DNA from: a virus
IMG/VR virus record: IMGVR_UViG_3300031857_000015
Coordinates: 124,001 to 188,000 of that record
Strand: one strand, 5' to 3'
DNA: 64,000 bases
The translations under genes were made by a program, and so were the position numbers. The stretch's first letter is position 1, and each line of letters starts with the position of its first letter. The notes below the pieces were generated by a model that was given only the letters and a program-made list of their open reading frames with translations, was not told where the DNA came from and made no database searches. Shown here piece after piece: positions 34,565 to 44,190 of this stretch.

Positions 34565-35929
34565 TTACTTCTGCGATGCGCGAGCACGAGCCCGCGCCAG
34601 AATGTCCGCAGAGTCCCGCTTCGCGGGGCCAGCCTGCGCCATAGACGGCGGAGCTGGCGGCGCGGGCGGAGCCGAGGCAAAGATATCAGCAACGCTGGCA
34701 TCTACCTCCGGCGAAACTTCAGCCTCCGGCTGCGGGTCCCACGGAGCCACGGGATCGGGCTGTGGCGCCGGGCGGCGGGCTGCCGCGCGAGGAGCTGGCG
34801 CCGGCGGGGCTTCCAGCTCTTCCACAGGCGTCTCTACGCCCTGAAACGTCGACGTACCCTTCGGCAGCGCCCGGAGGTACTGCGGGAAGTCACGCCAAGC
34901 GAAATCGAGCGCTTCTCGCGGGAACACAGGAGCCAGCATTTCAGCCTGCTCCTCGTACGACGGCAATCGCAGGAAGTCTTCCCACGTGCCGGCTTCCGCA
35001 ACGATGCGATCGGCATACGGCTCCAACGAAATCTCCTGACCGTTAAACGTGTCATGGAGAATGCCGAAGTGCGTGTAATCACTTCGCGAGTGCGGGTAAC
35101 CAACGATGTACTGAGCGCCCTGCGGCCCGCGAGCGAACTTGGGGCACTGGAACGTCGTGGGACCCTCGATGCCGGTTGCGATTAGATTGGCGGCGCCACT
35201 CTTGAACGCTTCCGGCAAAATCGTAAACAACTTCGCCGGACCAAGCGACAACATATCGTTGATTAAAAACTCGCCGGTGTTTTCGTCACGAACGTTTAAC
35301 GCCGAGTGCAAAGCTTCAGCCGCGCTGGTCTTCAACCCGATGATGCGCGCATTGCGCTTGTTATCATCTGAAAACGCGCCCAGCTGAATCTTGCCGTGTT
35401 CATCAACGTAAACGGCGGTTGCCGAAATAAACATTGTCTTTTCGGGCTTCTTGAGCGACCCGATGTGCGAGTTACGCACAAACTCCTTCGACAGCAGCTC
35501 AGCGAATAACCGACCCAGCGTCGGGTGCGGGTTGTCCTTAGAGCTGTCGTAGGCAACCTTGCGCAGAACGTGCAGCGGGCTTTCGTACAGGTTCACTTCG
35601 GGGTTACCGTCGTGAACGATGAAGCAGATGCCCGGGTTACCTACCCAGTGCGCGCAGGTCAGCAACCGGCTCCAGTCACCCATAGCGACGTTGTCATTCC
35701 CTTCGCGGAAGCTGGCAAACGTTTCACCGTTTTTGCCCTCCTCGTAGATGGGAAGCAGCCGCAGGCAGAGGCCGTTTCCAAGGAGTTCACCACCCGCCGC
35801 AATCAGAATGTTGTTCTGCTTGCCGTAGGCGTAACGACTCTTGCTGTTAGAGCCGCCAGTACCGATGTTGTTGGCCTTACGGTACTCAGGATCAATCGCC
35901 GCAAAATTAGCCGCGTTATAGCGTGGCAT
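34565..35929 (-). CDS. Unknown protein between polymerase and RecA genes, 454 aa
   Basis: The start is ATG 35929 (MPRYNAANFAAIDPEYRKAN) behind AAAGG. Gly-rich and aromatic segments (GDWSRLLTCAHWVGNPGICF, DYTHFGILHDTFNGQEISLE) precede a long Pro/Ala-rich low-complexity region (about 365-435) and a basic-acidic end (ADILARARARASQK). It is the first gene behind the sigma70-like promoter at 35983-36010, which would make it abundant. Its place between polymerase and recombinase is where large phages often keep a ssDNA-binding or mediator protein. That role is inferred from position and tail composition; no known domain is seen. Confidence 0.7.
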   Translation of the reverse strand: MPRYNAANFAAIDPEYRKANNIGTGGSNSKSRYAYGKQNNILIAAGGELLGNGLCLRLLPIYEEGKNGETFASFREGNDNVAMGDWSRLLTCAHWVGNPGICFIVHDGNPEVNLYESPLHVLRKVAYDSSKDNPHPTLGRLFAELLSKEFVRNSHIGSLKKPEKTMFISATAVYVDEHGKIQLGAFSDDNKRNARIIGLKTSAAEALHSALNVRDENTGEFLINDMLSLGPAKLFTILPEAFKSGAANLIATGIEGPTTFQCPKFARGPQGAQYIVGYPHSRSDYTHFGILHDTFNGQEISLEPYADRIVAEAGTWEDFLRLPSYEEQAEMLAPVFPREALDFAWRDFPQYLRALPKGTSTFQGVETPVEELEAPPAPAPRAAARRPAPQPDPVAPWDPQPEAEVSPEVDASVADIFASAPPAPPAPPSMAQAGPAKRDSADILARARARASQK

Positions 35930-35975
35930 ACGAACCTTTCTATGTAAATTGAGGGCCCTATTGCCCTTTGTGGAT

Positions 35976-36010
35976 GTCTGCAACTATAGCAGACAAAACC
36001 ATTCTGTCTA
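35976..36010 (-). promoter_or_regulatory. Sigma70-like promoter with inverted repeat around -10
   Basis: On the minus strand TAGACA (36005-36010; 5/6 match to the -35 consensus) and TATAGT (35983-35988; 5/6 match to -10) are 16 bases apart. A perfect GTCTGC...GCAGAC repeat (35989-35994 and 35976-35981) flanks the -10 and looks like an operator. The -35 overlaps the polymerase stop codon. It would drive the 454-residue gene and recA-like gene. Confidence 0.65.
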
Positions 36011-39000
36011 GCCCTTCTCGTCACAAAACCAATCGACTCCCAAACCCCTAGATTTCTCGGGTTTTAGGTTCTCTCCCCAGTGGAAAAACACGTCACGACT
36101 CATACCAAAGTGGTAAGGTTCGGCCACGTCGATTTTGGTGCCGTCGAGCCTGTGCGGCCAAAACGGAACACCGTCAATCATGCACGCCGGAATAACTTCT
36201 TTGTACAAACGCTCAGCGTGCTCTAGCGGCACAATTAACACAATCGCGTCGTGAATCTGCAGCGCGATTTTGTAATCAATATCCGAGTGTTCTTCGCGGT
36301 ACTTGTAGAAGTTGTAAAGCGCGATAGACACGGCGTCAGCTACTCCACCTTGAATCGGGAAGTTCTGTGCCTGCCGCTCTTGCTCGCCACGTACGGCTCG
36401 GTCCTTCGTCGGCATGAACCGGCGAAACCGACCGTACGGACCTACCAGCCACCCCGGATCTTGCGACCGCATACGGCATTCTGCAAGAAACGTCTTAGTA
36501 CCGGGATAAGATTGGAAGTAGGCGTCGATCATCGCTTGGCACTGATCGGCTGTAACGTCGTGGCCTTCCTCTTTGCATTGACGCGCAAGAGCTTCTGAAC
36601 CGCGGCCGTACGGAATACCGAAATTCACGTTCTTGGCTGCGACACGAAGACCCTTTACGCCAGCGTCCACCATACCTTGTTTTGTAGGCGTGACGCCGCT
36701 AAGCCGGAATGTCTTAACCGCCTGCTGGCTGTGGATGTCGTAGTGGTCCGGGTGATCCTCTGGCAGAAGATTACGCCGGACGTGCTCAATCATATTTTTA
36801 TCTTGACTCAACCACGCGAGGACCGCCAATTCCGCACCAGTGAGGTCCGTTTCGATCCCGATGCAACCTTTGGGTACACGAAGGATTGAGCGGACGGGAT
36901 GCTGGTATTTATCTTTTCCGAGGATACGCTTGTAGTCGTCTTCCCGCCGCGAACTAAGGTTTTGTAGCGGCGGACGACTGCTGCTTGCCCGACCTGTTTC
37001 CTTGGTCTGAAACATGTGAGTACGGACTTTACCGTCAGAGTGGACGCACCCAACAAGACCTTTTTCATACGTGTAATTACCGTTCTCATCGAGTTCGTAT
37101 TCTCCGTCTTCTGTTTCAGCGGGTTTGCGCAAGACCGACTGCAGCACCTGACTAATGAATTTATAGTCACGGATTTTCGCTGCCGTCGAGTTCATGTGAC
37201 CAAGAATGCCCAGACTCTCCTTGTCCGTACTGGGCGTGGCTGTCTCTGGGTTGATGCCGCGATACGACATTTCATTCCACAGCACAGGACGCTTACCGGT
37301 TGTCTTCACCGGGCGCAGGTCAAGCGTTTGCGCGTCTTCCGGGATTGGCGGTGAGTTCGTGTACCGGTCGGCAAAGTCGCGGCCGAAAAGCGCTATCGCC
37401 AATTGGGGCTGCGACTTTGGATTAAACGCCGGCCACTGCAGCTCCTCGCGGATTTCAGCCAGCAGTCGTTCCTGCGTGTTCATAAACAACGTGGTCAGCT
37501 CATCCGCGCGATTGCGGTCGATTTCAAGGCCAGTCATTTCCATCTCTAGAAACGCCAGCGATGAGTTGTGTGCTGTCCAGTACGGCAGCCAGCAGTCATG
37601 GCCTGTGCTGGACCGAGCGATGAGGCCGTCTTTGCCGTTGGTGCCGTAGAACCGCATCATGATTCGACGCGTGACGTCGACGTCATACGAGGCGTACGGG
37701 TGAAGAATATGCGCAGGGCACTCGCCGTAACCACCAACCTCGCTCGCCTTCAATTTGTTATCAGAGCGGTACTTTTTCTTCCAGTGATCAAGTGGCTCCC
37801 AGTAAGTTGGCGCCGCTGTGAATCTCATGGAGCACTCGTCGAGACCGTACCGCGCGCACTCGTTAACGGCGTGGTACATGAGACTTGTATCCCAACCGCC
37901 GTGCGTGCGGTCGTCGGGATCTTCGGCGGGAGCGTACTCCGGGCGTACATCCACGCCAAAATCAAAAAGCCATGGCAAGTCAGCACGGAAAAAGTGCCCA
38001 CCCACACGGACGTTTCTTTCGGGCGTGCTTTTGAGCAGCCGCGTGAGCTGCCGGCGAGCTGCGTCCAGATTTGGCTGAAACGCTTCTGCGCCACCCTGAT
38101 GCCGCAGAACAATCGTGCGCGCCCACTTGTCTTTATTTGATATCTGAACCGTCCGCAGATACGCGCCTTCTTCCGTCGGATACTCGCCGTGCCACTCACA
38201 GTCGATCGCGATGATGTTGGCGTTCGGGTCAGGATCGCTAACCATTTCGTCCACAATTTCCGCCAACGCTGCTTCGGTGTACACGTCGGCATGATCAACG
38301 GCTTCCTCGTCTAAGATCTCATCGTGAATTAGGGCTTTAAATCGACGGATCTGTCCGACGAAATCTTCAGTCACTTCTGGCTTGCGCACCACAAATGCCG
38401 GGTGCATCACCGACAGCGCTTTCATCGTCCGGGGATTGCCGTCTGTGTCTACGGACGAGACGTCGAGGATGCGGCCGGCGAGGCCGGTGATGGCGCCCGT
38501 CGTACGCATGACTGCTTTTGTCGCCTCGTTGCCGAGGCACAGAATAAACTCCGGCTGGACGATGCGAATTTCTTGCTCCAGCAGAATTGCGCAGTTTTTG
38601 ATCCACGCGGCCGGGACAGCCGTAATTTCCATCGGCGGCGCAAACTTGCACGCAAACGTAACGTACCAGTCCTCGTACGCTTCGGGACTGATGCCGCACT
38701 CCTCAAAGATATCAGCCATCATGTTCATGGCTGGACCGGCAGTCGCGTTCAAGCTCTCCATCTCGTAATAGCCGGGGAGCTTGCCGACGATCATCACCTT
38801 GGCTTTGCGCCACGGCCCGTACATCTCTACCGCCGCGCCCCGTTTCCCCCAGCGATGCCCGGGAAGAAACGGTACGGGAATAAGGTCTTTAGAGGACTTG
38901 TGCGAAATCGGCAGATGGAAGTCTGGCCGATACAGCGCGTTGCGGTAGAGATTCGTCAGGTGCGTACCTACAGGCACGGCCTTCTTTTTCTTGGCGCTCG

Positions 39001-39175
39001 CCTCGTCAATCTCGTCGCCCAACGCTACGGCGTGCGCGATAAAGTCTGGGCCGGCCGGCGGCATACCCGGTTCCGTAAGCGGAATGAACGGGTATGCCGC
39101 GGCCGTAAAATCTTCTGTGTTCGGGTCATACAGCGTCTGGGTTAGACGATGCGTGAGCGAAATACCCTGTGTCAT
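36008..39175 (-). CDS. Family A DNA polymerase with N-terminal UDG-like domain
   Basis: The protein has 1,055 residues, starting at ATG 39175 behind GAGG. Residues about 115-285 resemble a family 4/5 uracil-DNA glycosylase fold (MIVGKLPGYYEMES, ATAGPAMNMMADIFEE, VTFACKFAPP, LCLGNEATKAVM, HPAFVVRK), but only two of the usual four Fe-S cysteines (C176, C195) remain and motif 1 is degenerate. A 3'-5' exonuclease follows with D325/E327 (AIDCEWH), D399 (RADLPW) and Y497/D500. The polymerase has TGRASSSRPPLQNLSS, motif A D777 (ETDLTGAELAVLAWLS), motif B R844...K848...NFGIPYGRG and motif C H975-D976-A977 (QIHDAIVLIV). Motif C normally reads HDE, so the Ala is unusual. No 5'-nuclease domain is present. 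Confidence 0.92.
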   Translation of the reverse strand: MTQGISLTHRLTQTLYDPNTEDFTAAAYPFIPLTEPGMPPAGPDFIAHAVALGDEIDEASAKKKKAVPVGTHLTNLYRNALYRPDFHLPISHKSSKDLIPVPFLPGHRWGKRGAAVEMYGPWRKAKVMIVGKLPGYYEMESLNATAGPAMNMMADIFEECGISPEAYEDWYVTFACKFAPPMEITAVPAAWIKNCAILLEQEIRIVQPEFILCLGNEATKAVMRTTGAITGLAGRILDVSSVDTDGNPRTMKALSVMHPAFVVRKPEVTEDFVGQIRRFKALIHDEILDEEAVDHADVYTEAALAEIVDEMVSDPDPNANIIAIDCEWHGEYPTEEGAYLRTVQISNKDKWARTIVLRHQGGAEAFQPNLDAARRQLTRLLKSTPERNVRVGGHFFRADLPWLFDFGVDVRPEYAPAEDPDDRTHGGWDTSLMYHAVNECARYGLDECSMRFTAAPTYWEPLDHWKKKYRSDNKLKASEVGGYGECPAHILHPYASYDVDVTRRIMMRFYGTNGKDGLIARSSTGHDCWLPYWTAHNSSLAFLEMEMTGLEIDRNRADELTTLFMNTQERLLAEIREELQWPAFNPKSQPQLAIALFGRDFADRYTNSPPIPEDAQTLDLRPVKTTGKRPVLWNEMSYRGINPETATPSTDKESLGILGHMNSTAAKIRDYKFISQVLQSVLRKPAETEDGEYELDENGNYTYEKGLVGCVHSDGKVRTHMFQTKETGRASSSRPPLQNLSSRREDDYKRILGKDKYQHPVRSILRVPKGCIGIETDLTGAELAVLAWLSQDKNMIEHVRRNLLPEDHPDHYDIHSQQAVKTFRLSGVTPTKQGMVDAGVKGLRVAAKNVNFGIPYGRGSEALARQCKEEGHDVTADQCQAMIDAYFQSYPGTKTFLAECRMRSQDPGWLVGPYGRFRRFMPTKDRAVRGEQERQAQNFPIQGGVADAVSIALYNFYKYREEHSDIDYKIALQIHDAIVLIVPLEHAERLYKEVIPACMIDGVPFWPHRLDGTKIDVAEPYHFGMSRDVFFHWGENLKPEKSRGLGVDWFCDEKG

Positions 39176-39181
39176 AACGCC

Positions 39182-40252
39182 TCATAACAAAAACGAAAGA
39201 TCAGCCGTCACGTCAACAGCGTCGGCGGCCGATGACAACATCTCAAACAACTCCGGCCGCGAGTAATCAGCCGGGTCACGATCGTCCGGGAGAATAACCG
39301 GAACGACATTAACGTTTCTCTGGCAAAGAGCTGCGACAACATGCTCAAGCTCGGTCTGCGCGTCGTGATCGAGGATGACGAACACGGGCTTGTTCGCCCA
39401 TGTCGTCGCGATCGTGTTGCACTGCCACGCAGATAACGTCTTACCAAAAATACAGACGCCTGCAACTCCAAGCCGCCACACGCTCGGTACGCCCTCGACC
39501 ACTACGGCGGCTGGCTGTTCCGCCGCGTTATCGTAGTTGTAGAGCACCTGACTCTTGCGCATGCCGTTGTAGTACTTGACAGTGTTTCGGCCCTCTCCAA
39601 CGACGCGGCCTTGCCAGCCAACTAACTGCCCATGAAAATGAACAGGAATATAAATACGCCCGTGCATAATCCGGTGTTTGTCCAGCCGCGGATTTACACA
39701 CACGCCGATTTTGAACACATCGGCGAGTTCGCGGATATTCGTAAACCCGCGAGAAGCCAAGTACTCGACAGCCGGGTGATACTCCGGCAGCGAATCAATC
39801 GGCAGGATCTCTCCGGGCGGTTCAATCGTTTCGTGTACCGTGTCGAGCGGTACTGACCTGATTGGCGTACGCGTCATGAATCGCCGGCCGGCGCCGAACA
39901 CCATATCTTCAAACTGCTCCAGCCGGCCGGGCTTATCAAGACAGTTTTCGTTGTAGCACACGACCAAATGCGTGTTTGCCCGACGACCATTGCGAATGTC
40001 TGATCCGTACCGATGATTCACCCACAGACGATTTCGCTGGTCACGACAAAACGGACAACACACGCAGTAATACTCACCCCAGCTGCCGCGATAAGTAGAC
40101 TTGCCGCGGCGAAGGGGATCATCAAATTGTTCGACCTGCGCGGGCACACCTTCGTTTGCGATAGTTACATCGCCGAATTTGTGCGCGAGCAGGCCATACA
40201 GTACGGGATTCAGGGGATTTGAACTTGGCGTTTTTGAGACCGCCATTTTCAT
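39182..40252 (-). CDS. DNA primase (zinc finger + TOPRIM)
   Basis: The protein has 356 residues. ATG 40252 is chosen because GGAG lies 5 bases upstream; an earlier in-frame start overlaps the helicase stop. The N-terminal zinc finger uses C63, C66, C69 and later C99/C104 (YYCVCCPFCR, VVCYNENC). The catalytic part has HGRIYIPVHFHGQLVGWQGR typical of DnaG-type primases. The TOPRIM core reads AVVVEGVPSVWRLG (Glu), then PVFVILDHDAQTELEHV (DxD). It makes RNA primers for lagging-strand synthesis with the helicase encoded just upstream. It is shorter than DnaG, with no helicase-binding C-terminal domain obvious. Confidence 0.87.
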   Translation of the reverse strand: MKMAVSKTPSSNPLNPVLYGLLAHKFGDVTIANEGVPAQVEQFDDPLRRGKSTYRGSWGEYYCVCCPFCRDQRNRLWVNHRYGSDIRNGRRANTHLVVCYNENCLDKPGRLEQFEDMVFGAGRRFMTRTPIRSVPLDTVHETIEPPGEILPIDSLPEYHPAVEYLASRGFTNIRELADVFKIGVCVNPRLDKHRIMHGRIYIPVHFHGQLVGWQGRVVGEGRNTVKYYNGMRKSQVLYNYDNAAEQPAAVVVEGVPSVWRLGVAGVCIFGKTLSAWQCNTIATTWANKPVFVILDHDAQTELEHVVAALCQRNVNVVPVILPDDRDPADYSRPELFEMLSSAADAVDVTADLSFLL

Positions 40253-40263
40253 ACTGACTCCTC

Positions 40264-41940
40264 TCACGACAGCATGTCTTCAGCAAATGTGTCCACCGGC
40301 ATAATCCGGCGGGGTGTGGAACGCGGACGCGTGAGCGCCTGCGCTTCTTCCGGCGTAACGGGCGCAATGTCGCCGCGCTGAATGATCCGCTTTGCCGCTT
40401 CAGACGCAGTGTACTCGTCATTCACGAGCCGAATCTCTGCAACCCTATCATCAATCTTGATTAGACCCTTGAGATTATCCGCGCGAAGATACCGCAACTT
40501 AGACCAGTAAATCGTCGACACATGACACGACTCGTCTCGCGCGTTGACGCAAAGGCACGCGTGAAGGTTCTCAGCGAATGACTTTGAACCAGACGCGTCG
40601 GCGTGCGAAACGTATCGATACGCCGGAATATTCTTGACCTCACCTTGTGCCAGCTGATGCGCCAGCATGATAACCGCACCTGTGGGCACAGCAATCCGCG
40701 CGCGCAACTGGTCAACAGCGTTTTTAATCGGTCGCGCTAGCGACTCTGCGTACTTCGTCTTGGCGTTTGCGTTCATTTCACGCTCCACCATGACGCCGCA
40801 ATAGTCGATAGCGACAAAACCAATTTCCATTCCACGTTCACGCGCCAGTTGCTCAAGCGCGATAACAATCTCCGCCACACCGCCCGCGCCGCGGTTGCCT
40901 GTCTTTTCGTTTTGCGAAAAGTCCAGATACATGAAGTTATTATTGAACCACGAACTAGCGGCGACCCAGCGTTCACGCTCGCCGAACATTACTTCGCCGT
41001 TTCTGTTTACAGGCAACTCGCGATCGTAGTCTTTGAGATTTTCGGCTGTGGACAGTTCCGCCCAGAAGTCGCGGCCGACTGCAAATAACGAGCGATCGAT
41101 CTGCGCGGCGGCAGACCAGAACGTCGGATTCATCTTTTCGGCAGGATCTTCGTAGCCGATAAACACGGACAGTTTATTGGGCGAGTTGGCGGCGTACTGC
41201 TGCGCCATACGGACAGCCGTAACTGCCAGAAGTGTCGTCTTACCGCCGCCATACGGCCCTAAGACGCCAATAATGTCGCCGGCCCGAAAGCCCTGCAAAT
41301 ACTCGTCAATAAACGGAAGCGTGGTCGGAACAGCAACCGGCGGGAGCGCGATAGGTTGCCCGATTTCGGGCATCATGGCCGCATTCTCGAAGCTCTTACC
41401 CAAAGCGTCGACCGACTGCGCTCTCCTTGTCCATTGCGCCAACTGCGCCTCTAGATTATCTGGCGCGCCGCCAAACGTATTTAATACCGCCTGCGCCTCA
41501 CTTTTGATCATCCGCTCGCGAATAAACCGCCGAACAATATCTTCGATGTATGACTTTTCGGCGCGAGCTTCGACTTCAGGCAGCGGCGCGGCGTTAAAAG
41601 ACTCATCGACAAATCGGACCAGCGCCTCAATCGCTTCGTTGCTTAAGGCAATAGCCGCTGTACCAGCAGCGGCGCTATCGCGCCACGCAAGCAGCCGGGT
41701 GGTGATCATATCAGCCGTCAGCGCGCCGAACTGCTCGTTCAATTCTTTCATCGACGCAAACAGGTAATAAAACGGCAGCTCGTCAGTCGAATGGCCGAAA
41801 TGACTGGGCGACAGACCGACGCGCAACGAATCTCGCAGCAGCGCTGGATACCGTAAAAGACCCGAAATCATTGTGCCGATCTCGGGCGTTGTTACCGCGT
41901 CAACTGCTCTTGGCTTTTCATCCATGAATTCACTCGGCAT
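40264..41940 (-). CDS. DnaB-like replicative helicase
   Basis: The protein has 558 residues. ATG 41940 has GGAG upstream and overlaps the preceding stop by 11 bases. Residues 15-190 are helical and correspond to the DnaB N-terminal and linker part. The RecA-like core has PFIDEYLQGFRAGDIIGVLG, Walker A GPYGGGKTT (228-236), a Walker B strand GFVAIDYCGVM and a later VIMLAHQLAQGE matching the DnaB QLNR-type motif. Its ring unwinds DNA ahead of the fork and recruits the primase encoded immediately downstream. Confidence 0.88.
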   Translation of the reverse strand: MPSEFMDEKPRAVDAVTTPEIGTMISGLLRYPALLRDSLRVGLSPSHFGHSTDELPFYYLFASMKELNEQFGALTADMITTRLLAWRDSAAAGTAAIALSNEAIEALVRFVDESFNAAPLPEVEARAEKSYIEDIVRRFIRERMIKSEAQAVLNTFGGAPDNLEAQLAQWTRRAQSVDALGKSFENAAMMPEIGQPIALPPVAVPTTLPFIDEYLQGFRAGDIIGVLGPYGGGKTTLLAVTAVRMAQQYAANSPNKLSVFIGYEDPAEKMNPTFWSAAAQIDRSLFAVGRDFWAELSTAENLKDYDRELPVNRNGEVMFGERERWVAASSWFNNNFMYLDFSQNEKTGNRGAGGVAEIVIALEQLARERGMEIGFVAIDYCGVMVEREMNANAKTKYAESLARPIKNAVDQLRARIAVPTGAVIMLAHQLAQGEVKNIPAYRYVSHADASGSKSFAENLHACLCVNARDESCHVSTIYWSKLRYLRADNLKGLIKIDDRVAEIRLVNDEYTASEAAKRIIQRGDIAPVTPEEAQALTRPRSTPRRIMPVDTFAEDMLS

Positions 41941-42700
41941 CGTAATTTCTCCAATGCTGCCGTATCTCGACAACGCCTAATTTAATCTCGTTCTCTATCC
42001 ACCATTTGTATTCTGGATGCGCGGTCATGACAGCGTCATATGACCGCTGCTGCGCTTCGTAATCGAGCGCGGCTTTCCACAGATAGCGCTCTACTGCTTT
42101 TTCACAGTTACGACGGGCCGCAAACGCGTTTCGAAAAAACGGTGTTGCGGTGACATAACTTTCGTCGCAGAGTACATATAGCTCCTGCGCGGCCTCTGGC
42201 ATTTTGTATATCGCAGTTGTCGACATGCGTAAATGCAACGTCTCTGCCGCCACGTAAAAACGATCTTTGATTATCCGCGGCATGTGCGCCATGTAGTCGC
42301 GGTAAATCTCAGCCGATTTGGCGCTGTATAAAACAGACGGGCGCATTTCCGTCAGCCGCTGGTGGCCCGTTGAAATGCGTTCTGTGGCGAGCGCCGAGAA
42401 ATGCGCATACACCCAGCCGCCAAGATCCGCGCCTGCGCGCTCTGCCGCGCGCAGAATTTTGCCCCAGACGGGCGTGTGCTTCACGCCAAAGTTATCTTTA
42501 CCACCATCCCACGCCGGCCTACGTTTCAGATGGGCAGGCGCTTCCCAGTCAGCGACGCGCTCGTTGAGATGAATATATTGGTACCGGATATACGCAAGTT
42601 TTTGCGCGTCGGTGAGCGTGTGGTACCAGTCGACCGACAAAATATCTGAATCAATCTCCGCTGTCTGCGTCGCGGGTTCGCCAAGAGCGCTGCGCGTCAT
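41930..42700 (-). CDS. Hypothetical protein, 256 aa, in replication block
   Basis: The start is ATG 42700 (MTRSALGEPATQTAEIDS), which overlaps the helicase gene upstream by 50 bases. A further upstream in-frame extension covers the helicase C-terminus and looks spurious. The protein is rich in Trp, Tyr and Ala and mostly helical (YHTLTDAQKLAYIRYQYIHL, RNCEKAVERYLWKAALDYEA). No known domain is seen. The overlap with both neighbouring helicase genes suggests an accessory role in replication or recombination, such as a helicase loader, but the sequence does not prove it. Confidence 0.68.
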   Translation of the reverse strand: MTRSALGEPATQTAEIDSDILSVDWYHTLTDAQKLAYIRYQYIHLNERVADWEAPAHLKRRPAWDGGKDNFGVKHTPVWGKILRAAERAGADLGGWVYAHFSALATERISTGHQRLTEMRPSVLYSAKSAEIYRDYMAHMPRIIKDRFYVAAETLHLRMSTTAIYKMPEAAQELYVLCDESYVTATPFFRNAFAARRNCEKAVERYLWKAALDYEAQQRSYDAVMTAHPEYKWWIENEIKLGVVEIRQHWRNYDAE

Positions 42701-44189
42701 GCCAATTCTGCTCCCATCCGAGGAGTTTGTAGCTGTTTCGTCGACCCAGACTCTTCCGGTAGAAGGTCGGGTCGAACGTGTCCATGCAATCCAGTACTTC
42801 GCCAAATTCTTTCCGCGTGCCGTCTGGGGCTGTGTAAATTCGACTTACACGCCCCGGACCCTGCACGTCCACAATATCGCTATCACGGTCATCGGCGCGG
42901 ACAAGAACGTTTAGTTGTTCAAAGTCAACGCCGGTGGCCCATACATCCGTGGCGATTACGCGCTTGAGTTGTCCAGACTCGAAATTAGAGCGCATGTCGT
43001 ATTTCTGTATATCTGTGAGTGGTTTGTAATCGGCGGGCAGAAGACCCTTTTTCCGATAACCAGCACAGTCATACGGCGACATGTTTCCATATACGAGACT
43101 GAAATCAGGCAATTGCGCGCCGAGATGAACAGCGTGTTCAATCGTCTCTACGAGGATCAAAATCTGATGCGATTCTGGGTATCCCCGCACGGCTTCGGCG
43201 ATGATACGGTTCCGCTCGTGGTTTGTCCAGATGCCGTATCGCTTTCGTGCCACGCGGTTGCCGTAGCGCTCTGCAGGGTTTGACCGCAGCCGCATGGGCA
43301 GCCAATTCACGCGCACCGGAACAACCAGCCCAAGCTCTACCGCGTTCTGATAAGTCAGCTCAAACACCATTGGACCGAACATAGGCTCAAGCACAGCATG
43401 AGCGTTATCCATCCGTGCATATGGCGTCGCGCTCAAACCGAAATTGCGGCTCGTGCGGTACCGCGCTGCCAACGCTGTTGAAAAGTTCAGCGTGGCAAGT
43501 TGGTGAACTTCGTCCGCGAACAGAAAATCTGCGTCACCATCGGAGTGCGCCAAGCTGCCGGCCGTAATCACGGTCACGCGCTCCCACTGTTTCCAACCGT
43601 CGCCTACGCGACCTACCTTCGGCAAAAGCCGTTTCAGGCTGCGCACGATGCGGTCGGCCACGTCGACTGACTTGGTGACAACGTGGATCTTGGCGGTCGG
43701 AAACAACAGCGCTGCCGCGCCAATCAGGGTTGTTTTGCCGAACCCCGTGACGGCTTTGATAATCCCGCACGGTACGCGAGAAATCGTACGTAGGCACTCT
43801 TCCTGTCTGGCGCGGAACGTGATCCGGCCGTCGAGGTTTTCCCACTGCGGCGTGAAGCAGTCTGGGCGTTTTCTTTGACCAGATCTGTCAACGAGCAACG
43901 TGGGGCAGCCAAGTTTCTTAAGCCTGTTCACCATGCGGGCTAAATATCCGCTGAGCACAATCACATGTCCGTGCTCAACCCGGTGCAGCTTATATTCTTT
44001 CGTTTGAAAGAACATTCGCTGCCCGGTAATCGGATCTCGGCGCGCGCCACCGTGAACCTGCTCGACATGCGAATACCGCAAGTCGTGCGTGAGCCGTTTA
44101 ATCAGCTCGTCGTTCAGCGGTGCGTTATCGGCGCCGGTAAGCGTTAAAACGTTTCCAACGCGTGTAATTGTTACAGACTGGGCAATCAT
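42651..44189 (-). CDS. UvsW-like superfamily 2 helicase
   Basis: The protein has 512 residues from ATG 44189, placed right after the preceding stop. Helicase motifs: Q-like FRARQEECLRTI, Walker A AVTGFGKTT (146-154), motif II ADEVH (225-229), motif III GLSATPYAR, then VIATDVWATGVDFEQLNVLV (motif V) and VQGPGRVSR (motif VI). This pattern matches phage UvsW and bacterial RadD-type enzymes, which remodel D-loops and stalled forks and move branches. It lies with RecA, Rad50/Mre11 and polymerase genes, as expected for recombination-dependent replication. Confidence 0.85.
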   Translation of the reverse strand: MIAQSVTITRVGNVLTLTGADNAPLNDELIKRLTHDLRYSHVEQVHGGARRDPITGQRMFFQTKEYKLHRVEHGHVIVLSGYLARMVNRLKKLGCPTLLVDRSGQRKRPDCFTPQWENLDGRITFRARQEECLRTISRVPCGIIKAVTGFGKTTLIGAAALLFPTAKIHVVTKSVDVADRIVRSLKRLLPKVGRVGDGWKQWERVTVITAGSLAHSDGDADFLFADEVHQLATLNFSTALAARYRTSRNFGLSATPYARMDNAHAVLEPMFGPMVFELTYQNAVELGLVVPVRVNWLPMRLRSNPAERYGNRVARKRYGIWTNHERNRIIAEAVRGYPESHQILILVETIEHAVHLGAQLPDFSLVYGNMSPYDCAGYRKKGLLPADYKPLTDIQKYDMRSNFESGQLKRVIATDVWATGVDFEQLNVLVRADDRDSDIVDVQGPGRVSRIYTAPDGTRKEFGEVLDCMDTFDPTFYRKSLGRRNSYKLLGWEQNWHDAQRSWRTRDADSGD

Positions 44190-44190
44190 A

